A stretch of 55,689 nucleotides of DNA. Origin: JAGTQI01 sp038868115. GTDB taxonomy: Archaea > Thermoproteota > Bathyarchaeia > Bathyarchaeales > Bathycorpusculaceae. Below the pieces are notes generated by a model, which was not told the DNA's origin, did no database searches, and saw only the letters and a list, made by a program, of their open reading frames with translations. Each line of letters starts with the position of its first letter. Within the stretch, counting starts at the first letter, position 1. Below, one piece after another: positions 1 to 8,538 of the stretch. The position numbers and the translations under genes are program-made. The stretch lies in assembly GCA_038868115.1 (NCBI GenBank), contig JAWBXA010000008.1, forward strand, positions 1 to 55,689. The letters run 5' to 3'.

Positions 1-486
1 TTTAAGGAATTTTATTTGTTCCTCTGGTTGTTCTGCTTTGTTTGACAGACTTTTGTGGGCGTCGATGTATTCTTGTAGTTTGTTTGCTATTTAAATATAC
101 TGGTCAAGTGCTGTGCTTTCAAAGATTCCTAAGTACCCTAAAAGCAGCACCGTGTAAACCGCTTTTATGACGTTTTTTTGTGCCTGCTTTAAGGTCCTAT
201 TAAAGGCTCCGCGGCTTATTTTTGCCTTTGTTAAGCGTAATCCGGCTTTTTCATCGTATTTTAATGATTTTCCTGCAATATTTTCAGCTAAAATATCTAT
301 AAGTAGTGTTTCCAGTTGCGTTTTTGTTAAGTGACTGTTTTTTGTGAGTATTTTGACTATGGGGTCTTCTAAAGACTTTTTCAACCATAATTGAACGCTG
401 TTTTTTAACATTCCAGCTTTACCCCTGTTTGTTATGTTTGTTGAATACATTTTTGTATACAGTATCTTAAAGGTTCTGGTTAACAT
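1..486 (-). pseudogene. Conserved-looking hypothetical protein interrupted by in-frame TAA; runs off the left edge
   Basis: The reading frame opens at 486 and stops at a TAA at 91-93 after 131 codons. The same frame then stays open for 30 more codons to the window edge, and that stretch still reads like protein (IANKLQEYIDAHKSL). The product is basic, with an ISRGAFNRTLKQA segment that could be helical and DNA- or RNA-facing and a hydrophobic YTVLLLGYLGIF stretch. I do not assign a function. The true start may be the ATG at 411, because an AT-rich TATA-like stretch lies near 487-497. The stop may be a real nonsense mutation (GAA to TAA is one possibility) or a base error. TAA rules out pyrrolysine. 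Confidence 0.5.
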
Positions 487-681
487 TTAAAAGCGTGCTT
501 TTAAGATGCGCCATTACTATATTAAAGTGTATGTCACGTGATGGGAGAGCGTTTGACATTGCAATTAAAAGCTTCTTAACGCTAAAAACATAAAGTCCTC
601 GAATTCGCCGATTTTTTGCTTTGGCCTAAGAATTTACTGACATTATTAATTTAAGTGTTGGAGAGCGGATTAGAGGGGTAA

Positions 682-1067
682 ACCCCCAAACTCTGAGGTC
701 TTGGTCAACGTCGGTGATGCAGAAGCTATTCCTCTTGTTTTAGTGGTTCTAGTCAACCCCGGCGATGAAGTGTTTAGTCCATAATCCTGGGTTTGTTTGC
801 TACGAGCCTAGTATTAGGTTGGCAGGCCGGATCCTGTTTCAATTCCAATTTGGAAGAAAATGAGTTTAAGCCTTCCATTGATAATGTGACGTCATTTATC
901 ACGGAGAAATCACGTGTGATTATTCTGAACTCTCCAAACAACCCAACAGGAACCGTTCTTTCATAGAATGAACTTAAAGCATTAGTTAAAATAGCTGTCG
1001 AATGTGATTTGATCGTGATCTCGGACGGGGTTCACGAGAAAATAACTTGTGATAGAGAAAAGCTCTA
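682..1067 (+). pseudogene. Decayed class I/II (PLP) aminotransferase fragment
   Basis: No intact gene is present, but three frames read together recover an aspartate aminotransferase-family segment. The order is EVLVNVGDAEAI and LVNPGDEV (from 695), then in another frame NPGFVCYEPSIRLAG, then FKPSIDNVTSFITEKSRVI, LNSPNNPTGTVLS, a TAG, and ELKALVKIAVECDLIVISDG (to about 1035). SPNNPTG is the conserved substrate- and PLP-contacting motif of this family. At least two frameshifts and two stop codons interrupt it. The N-terminal third and the PLP-lysine half are absent. It sits just 3' of a 38-nt palindrome shared with the end of the neighbouring nitrilase gene. Confidence 0.8.
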
Positions 1068-1093
1068 AGAATGGCCATTCTTAGAGCTTTTCT
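1056..1093. repeat. Perfect 38-nt palindrome between convergent genes
   Basis: Bases 1056-1093 are a perfect inverted repeat with a 19-base arm and no spacer, centred between 1074 and 1075. One arm contains the last codons and stop of the nitrilase gene on the minus strand. The other forms the apparent end of the decayed aminotransferase. It could work as a bidirectional terminator hairpin, or it could be a fold-back junction from amplification or assembly. Confidence 0.75.
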
Positions 1094-1914
1094 GCCTTCT
1101 CCTTTATTTTGTCGAAAAGTTCTGGGCGTAGGTCCTTTAATGTTGGGACAAAGGCTTCAGCAGGCTTTATATCGGCGTAATTCACTCCGCCCACTACAAG
1201 GTCTTCTTCGTCGTATTTCGCCTTCGCGACTATTTTCCCGTTTGGAGCTATTAGTCTGCTTCCACCCCAGAACTGTAGCCCATCTTCTATGCCCACAAGA
1301 TTCACATAGGCAAAAAACACCGTGTTTTCAATAGCCCTGGCCACCGTTAAAATCTCGAAAAATGATTTGCGGATAGCTGGCGAAGCTGAGATGCAAACAA
1401 TCAGTTGGGCGCCTTCTAAACGTGTTAGTCGGCAAACTTCTGGGAAGAAGATGTCATAGCATATTATTAATCCAATTTTTCCAATGGCTGTTTCGAAGGC
1501 ACTTGCTTGGTAGCCTTGTCTAAAATATCTCTTCTCCTCGAAAACGCTGTGGGTTGGTAAGTGCATCTTCCTATATTTTCCAATGTAGCCTTCTGGTCCC
1601 ACGAGAACTGCAGAGTTGTAAATTGTTGCGTACGTCTTTTCGCTGAGTTCTGGCATCCCAAACACTATGTAGGCTTTATACTTCTTTGCGATTCTTTCGA
1701 TTGCATTCGTTGACGGCCCTGGAATTTTTTCTGCCAACTCATAAATTTCATCCCTTACAGTGTATCCCGTTAGTGAGAGTTCGGGGAAAATTACGAGTTC
1801 TGCACCTTGTTGCTTTGCTTTTGCTGTGAACCCTTCAATTTTCTGTATGTTTGCCTTTTTGTCTCCCCGTTGGCAGCTTATTTGGGCAAGGGCTGTCAAG
1901 ATTTTTTCTTTCAA
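1081..1914 (-). CDS. Carbon-nitrogen hydrolase (nitrilase superfamily), probable glutaminase partner of NAD synthetase
   Basis: The 277-residue protein is a single nitrilase domain of normal length. The catalytic triad is visible: Glu45 in FPELSLTGY, Lys116 in YRKMHLP and Cys152 in LIICYDIFFPE. Family members hydrolyse amides or nitriles through a cysteine thioester. The gene starts 12 nt downstream of nadE on the same strand, so the two are probably co-transcribed. Many bacteria and eukaryotes fuse a nitrilase-type glutaminase to NAD synthetase so that glutamine supplies ammonia. Here the same two activities would sit on adjacent genes. That pairing is inferred from context; an omega-amidase or other amidase role is the alternative. 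Confidence 0.85.
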   Translation of the reverse strand: MKEKILTALAQISCQRGDKKANIQKIEGFTAKAKQQGAELVIFPELSLTGYTVRDEIYELAEKIPGPSTNAIERIAKKYKAYIVFGMPELSEKTYATIYNSAVLVGPEGYIGKYRKMHLPTHSVFEEKRYFRQGYQASAFETAIGKIGLIICYDIFFPEVCRLTRLEGAQLIVCISASPAIRKSFFEILTVARAIENTVFFAYVNLVGIEDGLQFWGGSRLIAPNGKIVAKAKYDEEDLVVGGVNYADIKPAEAFVPTLKDLRPELFDKIKEKAEKL

Positions 1915-1926
1915 ACTTTTCCTTCC

Positions 1927-2766
1927 TTAACGTGTAAACGGCATTCTAAAGTCAAATCCGGCGGTCCTATATTGAAGTTTTGTTGTTAGTGGCATCCTTC
2001 TCTTATGTTCCGTTTTCAACCAACGCTCTTTTACTTTTTCCACTAAATCCTTTTGTAGGTCTAACTGTTCAGCTATATCCTCTGTTTTCATGAAATGCTC
2101 AAGCCCATATAAGATAAGATCTAACGTTTCGTATCTTATCCCTAATTCTTCTTCCGCCGTTTGTCCGGGCCACAATGCTGGGGACGGTGGCTTCTCCACA
2201 ATCTCTTTCGGTATGCCCAAATGCCTTGCAAGTTTTTTCACTTGAGTTTTGTATAGGTCCATTATTGGGGATATATCCGCTGCTATATCCCCCCATTTTG
2301 TGAAATAACCAATCATGGTTTCTGATTTGTCAGAGCTTCCACATACTATTAGGTTGAGCTTGTTGGCGTAATAGTAAATGTAGAGCATACGCATTCGCGC
2401 TTTTAAGTTGCCTCTGGAGAGCTTATCTTCAGCATCAAAAATTGGTAGCGTTTTTTGAAGCGCCTCCAATGCTGGTGTGATATCTATGACTTCTGCTTTT
2501 AGACCGAACTTTTCTGCCACGTGCCTTGCGTGCTCCATGTCTTTTGGGTTGTATGTTTCTTTCTCTGGAAGCATGAGCCCCAAAACCCTTCTCCCTCCAA
2601 TGGCTTTGGCGGATAGCGCTGCTACTGTACTGCTGTCTATGCCACCGGAAAGCCCTAAAACTACGCCATTGGCCTCTGCCTTTTCCACATAATTTTTTAT
2701 GAAACGTGTTATCTTCTCTTCCACTTCTGCCCAGTCCAGCTCTAATACTGATGGTGCTAATTGCAA
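1927..2766 (-). CDS. nadE: NAD+ synthetase (NadE), single synthetase domain
   Basis: The 279-residue protein makes NAD+ from deamido-NAD+, ATP and ammonia, the last step of NAD synthesis. The N-type ATP-pyrophosphatase loop SGGIDSS is at residues 40-46, and later family segments such as CGSSDKSE and GDIAADISPI are present. The N-terminal glutaminase domain of glutamine-dependent enzymes is absent, so the protein alone should use free ammonia. The nitrilase gene 12 nt downstream is a plausible separate amide-hydrolysing partner. The start ATG at 2766 follows an upstream region with no competing gene. Together with NAD kinase at 15653-16728, the window covers late NAD(P) synthesis. Confidence 0.93.
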   Translation of the reverse strand: MQLAPSVLELDWAEVEEKITRFIKNYVEKAEANGVVLGLSGGIDSSTVAALSAKAIGGRRVLGLMLPEKETYNPKDMEHARHVAEKFGLKAEVIDITPALEALQKTLPIFDAEDKLSRGNLKARMRMLYIYYYANKLNLIVCGSSDKSETMIGYFTKWGDIAADISPIMDLYKTQVKKLARHLGIPKEIVEKPPSPALWPGQTAEEELGIRYETLDLILYGLEHFMKTEDIAEQLDLQKDLVEKVKERWLKTEHKRRMPLTTKLQYRTAGFDFRMPFTR

Positions 2767-2869
2767 GGGGTTTTATCCTCAATGTTTATGGGACCAGGCA
2801 AGTATTTAAGGACGAAGATTAGATAATAAATAGGTGTAGCCTTAAACACTATACGTGAAGGATTAGTGT

Positions 2870-3130
2870 ATGGGGCGTAGAAGGCGGAAGGTTGTCCGAA
2901 TTCCAAAGAAGCGTTTGCCAAAATTCTTCTCATGCCCTATTTGTGGAAAGGCCTCGGTTCGTGTTGAAATGTTCAGAGATGAGGGAAGAGCTGTTGTAAG
3001 TTGTGGTAACTGCGGCGCAAAAGAGGAGTTTCCAGTTAAAGGCGCCCTTGGCGAGATAGACGTGTACTGCATGTTCACCGACAAAATCTATGGCGGGGTT
3101 AGGCAACTGCCCGCCCCAGAGGTTAAATAA
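2870..3130 (+). CDS. Elf1-like transcription elongation factor
   Basis: This 86-residue protein has the Elf1 pattern: a basic N-terminus (MGRRRRKVVRIPKKRLPK), a CPIC and CGNC pair forming one zinc site at about residues 22-25 and 44-47, and a C-terminal segment with IDVYCMFTDK. Elf1 associates with RNA polymerase during elongation in eukaryotes, and archaeal homologues are assumed to act likewise. Its length matches the family. It begins a plus-strand run with GGGP synthase and the PolD large subunit. Confidence 0.85.
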   Translation: MGRRRRKVVRIPKKRLPKFFSCPICGKASVRVEMFRDEGRAVVSCGNCGAKEEFPVKGALGEIDVYCMFTDKIYGGVRQLPAPEVK

Positions 3131-3154
3131 TCTGCATAAAGGGATGAGTATCTT

Positions 3155-3907
3155 TTGATAGGCGCTGTTGAAAAATACTTGCTGGATAAAATCAGCTCAG
3201 AGGGGTCAATTCATATAACTCTAATTGACCCCGAGAAAGTTACGCCCTCGCAAGCCTCAGCGATTGCAAGAAAAGCGCGGGCTAGTGGGACGTCTGCAAT
3301 AATGATAGGGGGCTCCACTTTTGTTTCAGCTAAACACTTGGATGACATTGTTAAGACAGTTAAGCGGGCTGTAGATATCCCTGTAATCCTCTTTCCAAAT
3401 AACGTCACTAGTATTAGCCGCTATGCAGACGCCATATGGTTCATGTCTCTCCTAAACTCCCTTGACCCATATTTTATAGTGGGAGCGCAGGTTTTAGGTG
3501 CACCTCTGATCAAGCGGTATCACCTTGAGCCGATCCCGATGGGCTACATTATTGTTGGCGAAGGTGGAACAGCCAGCATTGTTGGAAAGGCTGTTCCAAT
3601 ACCCTATGATAAGCCGGAAGTGGCTGTTGCTCATGCTTTGGCAGGGCAGTATTTGGGTATGCGCTTCATTTACCTCGAAGCCGGTTCGGGCGCCAAAAAG
3701 CCGGTTCCTAAGGAAATGATTCGCGCCGTGAGGGAAAGTATCGATGTTCCCTTAATTGTCGGTGGGGGAATAAGGACAAGGGCACAGGCGCTGGCGGCAG
3801 CATCGGCGGGTGCAGATATTATTGTTACCGGCAATGTTGTTGAGAATGGTCAGGTTAGGGATAAAGTTTCAGAGATTGTTGAGGGCTTAAAAAGCTATAG
3901 AACGTGA
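3155..3907 (+). CDS. Geranylgeranylglyceryl phosphate synthase
   Basis: The 250-residue TIM-barrel enzyme joins geranylgeranyl diphosphate to sn-glycerol-1-phosphate, the first committed step of archaeal ether-lipid synthesis. Diagnostic segments are HITLIDPEK near the N-terminus, IMIGGST, ILFPNN, the MGYIIVGEGG active-site stretch, YLEAGSGA, and the phosphate-binding IVGGGIR and GADIIVTGN loops. The reading frame opens with TTG at 3155. An ATG 11 nt upstream is out of frame and stops after three codons. The gene follows elf1 by 24 nt. The product should act at the inner face of the membrane. Confidence 0.94.
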   Translation: MIGAVEKYLLDKISSEGSIHITLIDPEKVTPSQASAIARKARASGTSAIMIGGSTFVSAKHLDDIVKTVKRAVDIPVILFPNNVTSISRYADAIWFMSLLNSLDPYFIVGAQVLGAPLIKRYHLEPIPMGYIIVGEGGTASIVGKAVPIPYDKPEVAVAHALAGQYLGMRFIYLEAGSGAKKPVPKEMIRAVRESIDVPLIVGGGIRTRAQALAAASAGADIIVTGNVVENGQVRDKVSEIVEGLKSYRT

Positions 3908-4055
3908 CACTGGTCGTAAGGTTTGCATTTTCTTGTACAAAACTTGATAGCTTTTCCGCTTTGAGACGATGGTGTCTTTGCCTTTTATTTGTTAGAAAAC
4001 AGAAATATGCAACTGCTAGCCAAATGAGGTATCGAGTGGTTGATTGGGCATTCAG

Positions 4056-7000
4056 ATGAGCCAATCCTACGGGAAATACGTTGAGGCATTAGAAAAGCGG
4101 CTTGAACAGTTATACAGCATAGCTGCCAAAGCTCGAGAAAAAGGCTTCGACCCCGAATTTAAGCCGGAATGCACGATTGCAAGGGACATGGCTGACCTTG
4201 TTGAGGGGCTCGTCGGTCCCAAAGGGGTTGCTGAAAGAATACGGGAGTTAAGCTCAAAGCTCTCGAGGGAGGAACTTGCCTTCAAAATTGCTGAAGAAAT
4301 TGTTTATGGAAAGTTTGGGCATTTGGAACCTGAAGCTGCCGCTGAGCAAGCTATACGCACAGCTTTGGCAATTCTCACGGAGGGGGTTACTGCCGCTCCA
4401 ATACAAGGCGTTGCGCAAGTCAAGATAAAAACTAACCATGATAGGTCAAAGTATTTGGCTATTTACTTTGCGGGTCCTATACGATCTGCTGGTGGCACAG
4501 ACCAAGCACTTACACTGGTTATAGGCGACTTTATTCGCAGGATTCTTGGGCTTGACCGTTACAAGCCAACGGAAGAGGAAATTGCCCGCTTCATTGAGGA
4601 GGTTAGGCTTTACGAGCGCAGCGTCAGTCGCTTCCAATATCATGTTTCAGACGAAGAGTTACAGAAGGCGCTACGCTGGCTGCCAGTAGAAGTCACCGGT
4701 ACAGAGTCCGACCATGTGGAGGTTTCAGCCTACCGTAATCTACCCCGCGTCGAAACCAACAGGGTTCGAGGCGGAGCATTGCGTGTGGTTAATGATGGAA
4801 TTGTTGGTCGAGCCTCGAAGGTTTGGGCTATTGTGGAGAAACTGGGCATCCAAGGCTGGGATTGGCTTAGGGAAATTCGTAAAATGTCTGAAAAGAAAGC
4901 GGCTGGTTTTATGGACGACATTGTTGCGGGGCGTCCCATATTCTCCTTTCCAAGCAGGCGTGGAGGCTTTCGCCTACGATATGGAAGGGCGAGAAACACC
5001 GGATTAACGGCTGTGGGCGTTCATCCAGCCACGATGCTTGTTCTTCAAGGGTTTATTGCAGCAGGCACTCAGCTTCGCCTTGAACTTCCAGGGAAAGGCG
5101 GAATCGCGGTGCCTGTTGACACCTTGGAGCCACCAATAGTGAAGTTAAGAGACGGGTCGGTTGTACGTGTCACCTTGGAAAATTTCAGTGATGTTAAAGA
5201 TAGGATTGAGAAAATCTTATTTTTAGGTGATATCCTCGTAAGTTTTGGCGATTTCCTTTACCAAGGAAAAAGCCTCGTTCCTGCTGGATATGTTGAAGAG
5301 TGGTGGGCTGGGGATTTAAAAAAAGCCATAGTCGAGAAGTTTGGAGGAGATTTTGAAAAAGCTGCGTCTGCTACTGGGATATCTGTTGATAGGCTTAAGG
5401 GCTTTCTTGGAGACCCGTTTGTGAATAAGCCGACATGTAAGGAGGCTATAGCACTTTCACTAAATGTTGGAATTCCGCTTCATCCCGCCCATACCTTTTT
5501 CTGGTCTAGTTTAGGTTCTGTTGAGGAGCTTAAGCTTCTTAGAAACTGGATGATTACGGCTAGTGTAGAGCGTGAGGGAGAACATGTTTACCGCGTGGTT
5601 GGCAAAATGGATGGGAGCATCAAGAAGGCTTTGGAAGCGATATGCTTGCCTCATAAAGTTGTTGGTGGCGATATAGTTGTTGAAGGGGATGATGCGTGTG
5701 CCTTCGCCTTCTGCCTTGGCATCGGTAAGTCTGATGTTGATTTTCGACAAGCGGGAGATGTTTTGAAGGCTATCATGGAACTTTGCGGCGTGGTTGTTAG
5801 GGATAAAGCTTCAGCTTTTGTTGGTGCAAGAATGGGGCGCCCTGAGAAGGCTAAGAGGCGGGAGATGAAGCCCCTTGTGCATGTTCTGTTCCCTGTTGGT
5901 TTGGCTGGTGGTTCCCAAAGAGATGTTTTAGAGGCAGCCAAACACGGAAATATTTACGTGGAAGTTGCCAAGCGCGAATGTCCATTGTGCAAAACAATAG
6001 CTTTCGGGAAAAAGTGCCCCGCATGTGGTTCTGAAACGGTTTTGGAGTATGTTTGCCCAAGATGTGGAAGGACACTTAACGGTGGCGGCGAATGTCCAGT
6101 CTGTAAAGCTTCTGCGGTTCCCTATCAGCGGCAATACATTAACATAAGCGAGCTGCTAGACCAAGCGTGCAGCCATCTAGGTGTTTCGTCACTGAAGATT
6201 TTGAAGGGCGTTAAAGGCTTAACCAACGAGACTAAGACCCCAGAAATTCTGGAGAAGGGTGTTCTGCGGGCAAAGTATGACTTATCCGTTTACAAGGATG
6301 GCACTATTCGCTTTGATGCAACAAACGCTCCGTTAACACATTTTAAGCCGTCAGAGATAGGAGTATCCATCGAGAAACTTATTCAACTTGGCTATACAAC
6401 CGATGCTTATGGCAATCCTCTGACAAGGTCAGAGCAGATATGCGAACTGAAAATACAGGATGTCATTATTCCAATTAAGTGTGCAGAATATTTTGTTCAT
6501 GTGGCAAACTTTGTTGACGAACTTCTCCTGAAAGTTTATGGGCTACCACCGTACTACAATGTTAGGCACGTTGAAGACCTTCTCGGCCACTTGGTTATTG
6601 GCTTGGCTCCCCACACATCTGTCGGCATTCTTGGAAGGATAATCGGTTTTACAAGCCTAAATGTTTGTTATGCTCATCCAGTTTGGCATTCTGCTAAACG
6701 TAGAGACTGCGACGGCGACGAAGATGCACTAATGCTTGCATTAGACACGTTGCTAAACTTTTCAAGGGTTTTCTTGCCGGCGCAAATAGGTGGGATAATG
6801 GATGCTCCTTTGCTGTTGATATCTGTTGTTAATCCAAAAGAGGTGCAGAGGCAAGCCCACGACTTTGATGTGGCTGAAGCCTATCCATTAGAGTTTTACA
6901 AGAAAACTTTGGAAAAGGTCGAAGCTAAATATGTTAGCCCACTAATAGACCTCATCGAATATCGCCTTGGCACAGAAGCACAGTTTGAGGGCTACCGCTT

Positions 7001-7460
7001 CACACTGCCTGTTTCAAACATTAATATGGGGAACGAGGAAAGCGCCTACAAACGCTTCAAAATCATGGTGGAGAAGCTTAACGGTCAGCTAGCACTCGCA
7101 GAGAAAATTGAGGCTGTGGATGCCAAAAAAGTCGCCTTAAAAGTCTTGACAAAGCATTTTATTCGCGACATCGCTGGAAACCTTCGAGCTTTTTCAATGC
7201 AAGGGTTCCGCTGCAAATCTTGCAACAAGCGTTTCCGACGTTTGCCACTTCGAGGTAGGTGTCCAACATGTGGTGGAGAGTTAACCTTAACAGTCTATCG
7301 GGGTGGCATAGAAAAGTATCTTGAGGCTGCTGAGCACATTATTAAGAAGTATAATTTGCCACGCTACTATAGTCAACGAATTCTGCTTGTGAAAGAGGAG
7401 ATTAACTCTCTATTTGAGGGTAAAAAGCCAAAACAAGCTAGCCTAACAAGCTTCGCCTAA
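4056..7460 (+). CDS. polC: DNA polymerase II (PolD) large catalytic subunit DP2
   Basis: The protein of about 1134 residues is full length and is the catalytic subunit of replicative polymerase D. The acidic catalytic motif DCDGDED is near residue 884. Zinc-binding clusters lie near 641-690 (CPLC, CPAC, CPRC, CPVC) and near 1051-1075 (CKSC, CPTC). The C-terminus ends in a PIP-box-like QASLTSFA, which should bind the PCNA clamp. There is no intein, although DP2 genes often carry one. I chose the ATG at 4056 (MSQSYGKY) over an in-frame TTG at 4044. The small subunit DP1 is not in the window. PolD argues against a core crenarchaeon such as Sulfolobus. Confidence 0.96.
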   Translation: MSQSYGKYVEALEKRLEQLYSIAAKAREKGFDPEFKPECTIARDMADLVEGLVGPKGVAERIRELSSKLSREELAFKIAEEIVYGKFGHLEPEAAAEQAIRTALAILTEGVTAAPIQGVAQVKIKTNHDRSKYLAIYFAGPIRSAGGTDQALTLVIGDFIRRILGLDRYKPTEEEIARFIEEVRLYERSVSRFQYHVSDEELQKALRWLPVEVTGTESDHVEVSAYRNLPRVETNRVRGGALRVVNDGIVGRASKVWAIVEKLGIQGWDWLREIRKMSEKKAAGFMDDIVAGRPIFSFPSRRGGFRLRYGRARNTGLTAVGVHPATMLVLQGFIAAGTQLRLELPGKGGIAVPVDTLEPPIVKLRDGSVVRVTLENFSDVKDRIEKILFLGDILVSFGDFLYQGKSLVPAGYVEEWWAGDLKKAIVEKFGGDFEKAASATGISVDRLKGFLGDPFVNKPTCKEAIALSLNVGIPLHPAHTFFWSSLGSVEELKLLRNWMITASVEREGEHVYRVVGKMDGSIKKALEAICLPHKVVGGDIVVEGDDACAFAFCLGIGKSDVDFRQAGDVLKAIMELCGVVVRDKASAFVGARMGRPEKAKRREMKPLVHVLFPVGLAGGSQRDVLEAAKHGNIYVEVAKRECPLCKTIAFGKKCPACGSETVLEYVCPRCGRTLNGGGECPVCKASAVPYQRQYINISELLDQACSHLGVSSLKILKGVKGLTNETKTPEILEKGVLRAKYDLSVYKDGTIRFDATNAPLTHFKPSEIGVSIEKLIQLGYTTDAYGNPLTRSEQICELKIQDVIIPIKCAEYFVHVANFVDELLLKVYGLPPYYNVRHVEDLLGHLVIGLAPHTSVGILGRIIGFTSLNVCYAHPVWHSAKRRDCDGDEDALMLALDTLLNFSRVFLPAQIGGIMDAPLLLISVVNPKEVQRQAHDFDVAEAYPLEFYKKTLEKVEAKYVSPLIDLIEYRLGTEAQFEGYRFTLPVSNINMGNEESAYKRFKIMVEKLNGQLALAEKIEAVDAKKVALKVLTKHFIRDIAGNLRAFSMQGFRCKSCNKRFRRLPLRGRCPTCGGELTLTVYRGGIEKYLEAAEHIIKKYNLPRYYSQRILLVKEEINSLFEGKKPKQASLTSFA

Positions 7461-7507
7461 AGTGAAACCTTTTCTACGCCCTCATTATAATAAAGTTTTG
7501 ATGGGGC

Positions 7508-7777
7508 ATGTCTCGTGAAGAGTACCACCCGAACGCCTATTTAACAAACTTTAGAAATGTTAAATTAGGCTTAAAAGCTCGAACCTTAATACTAAATTTC
7601 CTTGAGAGGTCCCCTGCGGACGCTAAAACAATTGCCAAAGCGACAGGCTTGCCCCACAACGTGGTTTTGCATCACCTAAAACTTCTGGAATTAAAGGGAA
7701 TTACAAAAAGGGAAAGCAAGCGCCCACCTGTTTGGGCTTTGACAGGGCTTGGGCAGAAACGTTTAGTCCAATGCTGA
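7508..7777 (+). CDS. Small winged-helix DNA-binding protein (ArsR-like)
   Basis: This 89-residue protein is a single winged helix-turn-helix. The segment ADAKTIAKATGLPHNVVLHHLKLL fits helices 2 and 3, and KGITKRESKRPPVWALTGLG fits the wing. No effector domain or metal-binding cysteine pair is visible. It lies 47 nt after the PolD gene on the same strand and ends 5 nt before the convergent MazG gene. It is probably a transcription regulator, but its target cannot be read from the sequence. Confidence 0.75.
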   Translation: MSREEYHPNAYLTNFRNVKLGLKARTLILNFLERSPADAKTIAKATGLPHNVVLHHLKLLELKGITKRESKRPPVWALTGLGQKRLVQC

Positions 7778-7781
7778 TGCC

Positions 7782-8081
7782 CTAAAAAGCGCATCGGCAT
7801 GGCACATATCTACACTTTGGGCATTTTCCATCATACTTGCCCAGAGCAGCTTTTTCCAGGTTTACGTTTGCTACGTTGGCCAATGATGCGAGCCATGCGA
7901 TGACATCTGCAAACTCGTTTTCCAAGGCTTTTATGTCATCCGCCCTTAATGCTTCACCTAGTTCCGCCACTTCTTCTACGAGCCATTCAAAGGTTTTTTC
8001 CACACCCCGCTGTGAGTCTCTGTGAAAATATAGAGTTCGCATCATCTCCTGAAACTCTTGTATGTGCATCTCTTGCCGCAC
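7782..8081 (-). CDS. MazG-like nucleotide pyrophosphohydrolase
   Basis: The 99-residue protein has the MazG helix pair. EEVAELGEALRADD and ENEFADVIAWL give the two acidic metal-binding half-motifs. MazG enzymes hydrolyse NTPs or dNTPs to monophosphates and diphosphate, often cleaning the nucleotide pool. An unusual C-terminal tail carries four closely spaced cysteines (CPKC...CRC), possibly a metal site. It is convergent with the winged-helix gene and lies just downstream of the DUF488 gene on the minus strand. Confidence 0.85.
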   Translation of the reverse strand: MRQEMHIQEFQEMMRTLYFHRDSQRGVEKTFEWLVEEVAELGEALRADDIKALENEFADVIAWLASLANVANVNLEKAALGKYDGKCPKCRYVPCRCAF

Positions 8082-8109
8082 CAGCCAATTGGGTTTTAGT
8101 TTTTAAGGG

Positions 8110-8538
8110 TTAAAGTAAGGCTTTCTGTCTTTTAGCTATTATGTGAACGACCTTTACGCCTTTCTTCTCGAGATGGACGGCAATAAAACGTCTGTGACAG
8201 TATCTTGGATTTGGCTCCATACACATCATGCATGTTCTCTTTTGACTGGCAATTTCAAGGAGCCTTTTTACACCATCTCTGAAAAGTTTGGTTCGCATGT
8301 ATTTTTTATATCCGCCCTTTCGATAGCCTCCCAACTCTTTGCCAAGCCAAACGTATTCTATTCCATTTTCTGGCAGCCACTTTTCCATATGTTCCCTTTT
8401 GAAATGTTCGATTTTTGATGTTGGAAAATGGCGAATGTCCGCCAATACTTGTATTTCATGCTCCTTTAACATTTCAATAAAGGCTTTTACAGAGCGATCG
8501 CTGTGTCCAATAGTCCAAACGATCACTTGTTTTTTCAT
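8110..8538 (-). CDS. DUF488 family protein
   Basis: The frame is open from 8691, but the DUF488 domain begins at the internal ATG at 8538 (MKKQVIVWTIGHS). The 51 residues before it are the decayed 3' end of glyA. The natural glyA stop and this ATG overlap as TGATG (8540-8536), which fixes the start and shows an ancestral glyA-DUF488 operon. The 142-residue product has the family signatures IGHSDRS, LADIRHFP and the cysteine-rich CMMCMEPNPRYCHR. The biochemical role of DUF488 is not settled. Confidence 0.85.
   Translation of the reverse strand: MKKQVIVWTIGHSDRSVKAFIEMLKEHEIQVLADIRHFPTSKIEHFKREHMEKWLPENGIEYVWLGKELGGYRKGGYKKYMRTKLFRDGVKRLLEIASQKRTCMMCMEPNPRYCHRRFIAVHLEKKGVKVVHIIAKRQKALL

Noticed and set aside
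91..93. Recoded stop in the first gene
   Set aside because: The codon is TAA, not the TAG used for pyrrolysine, and no recoding signal is visible.
1071..1334. Plus-strand frame opposite the nitrilase
   Set aside because: It is a shadow of the nitrilase coding sequence, whose catalytic triad is intact.
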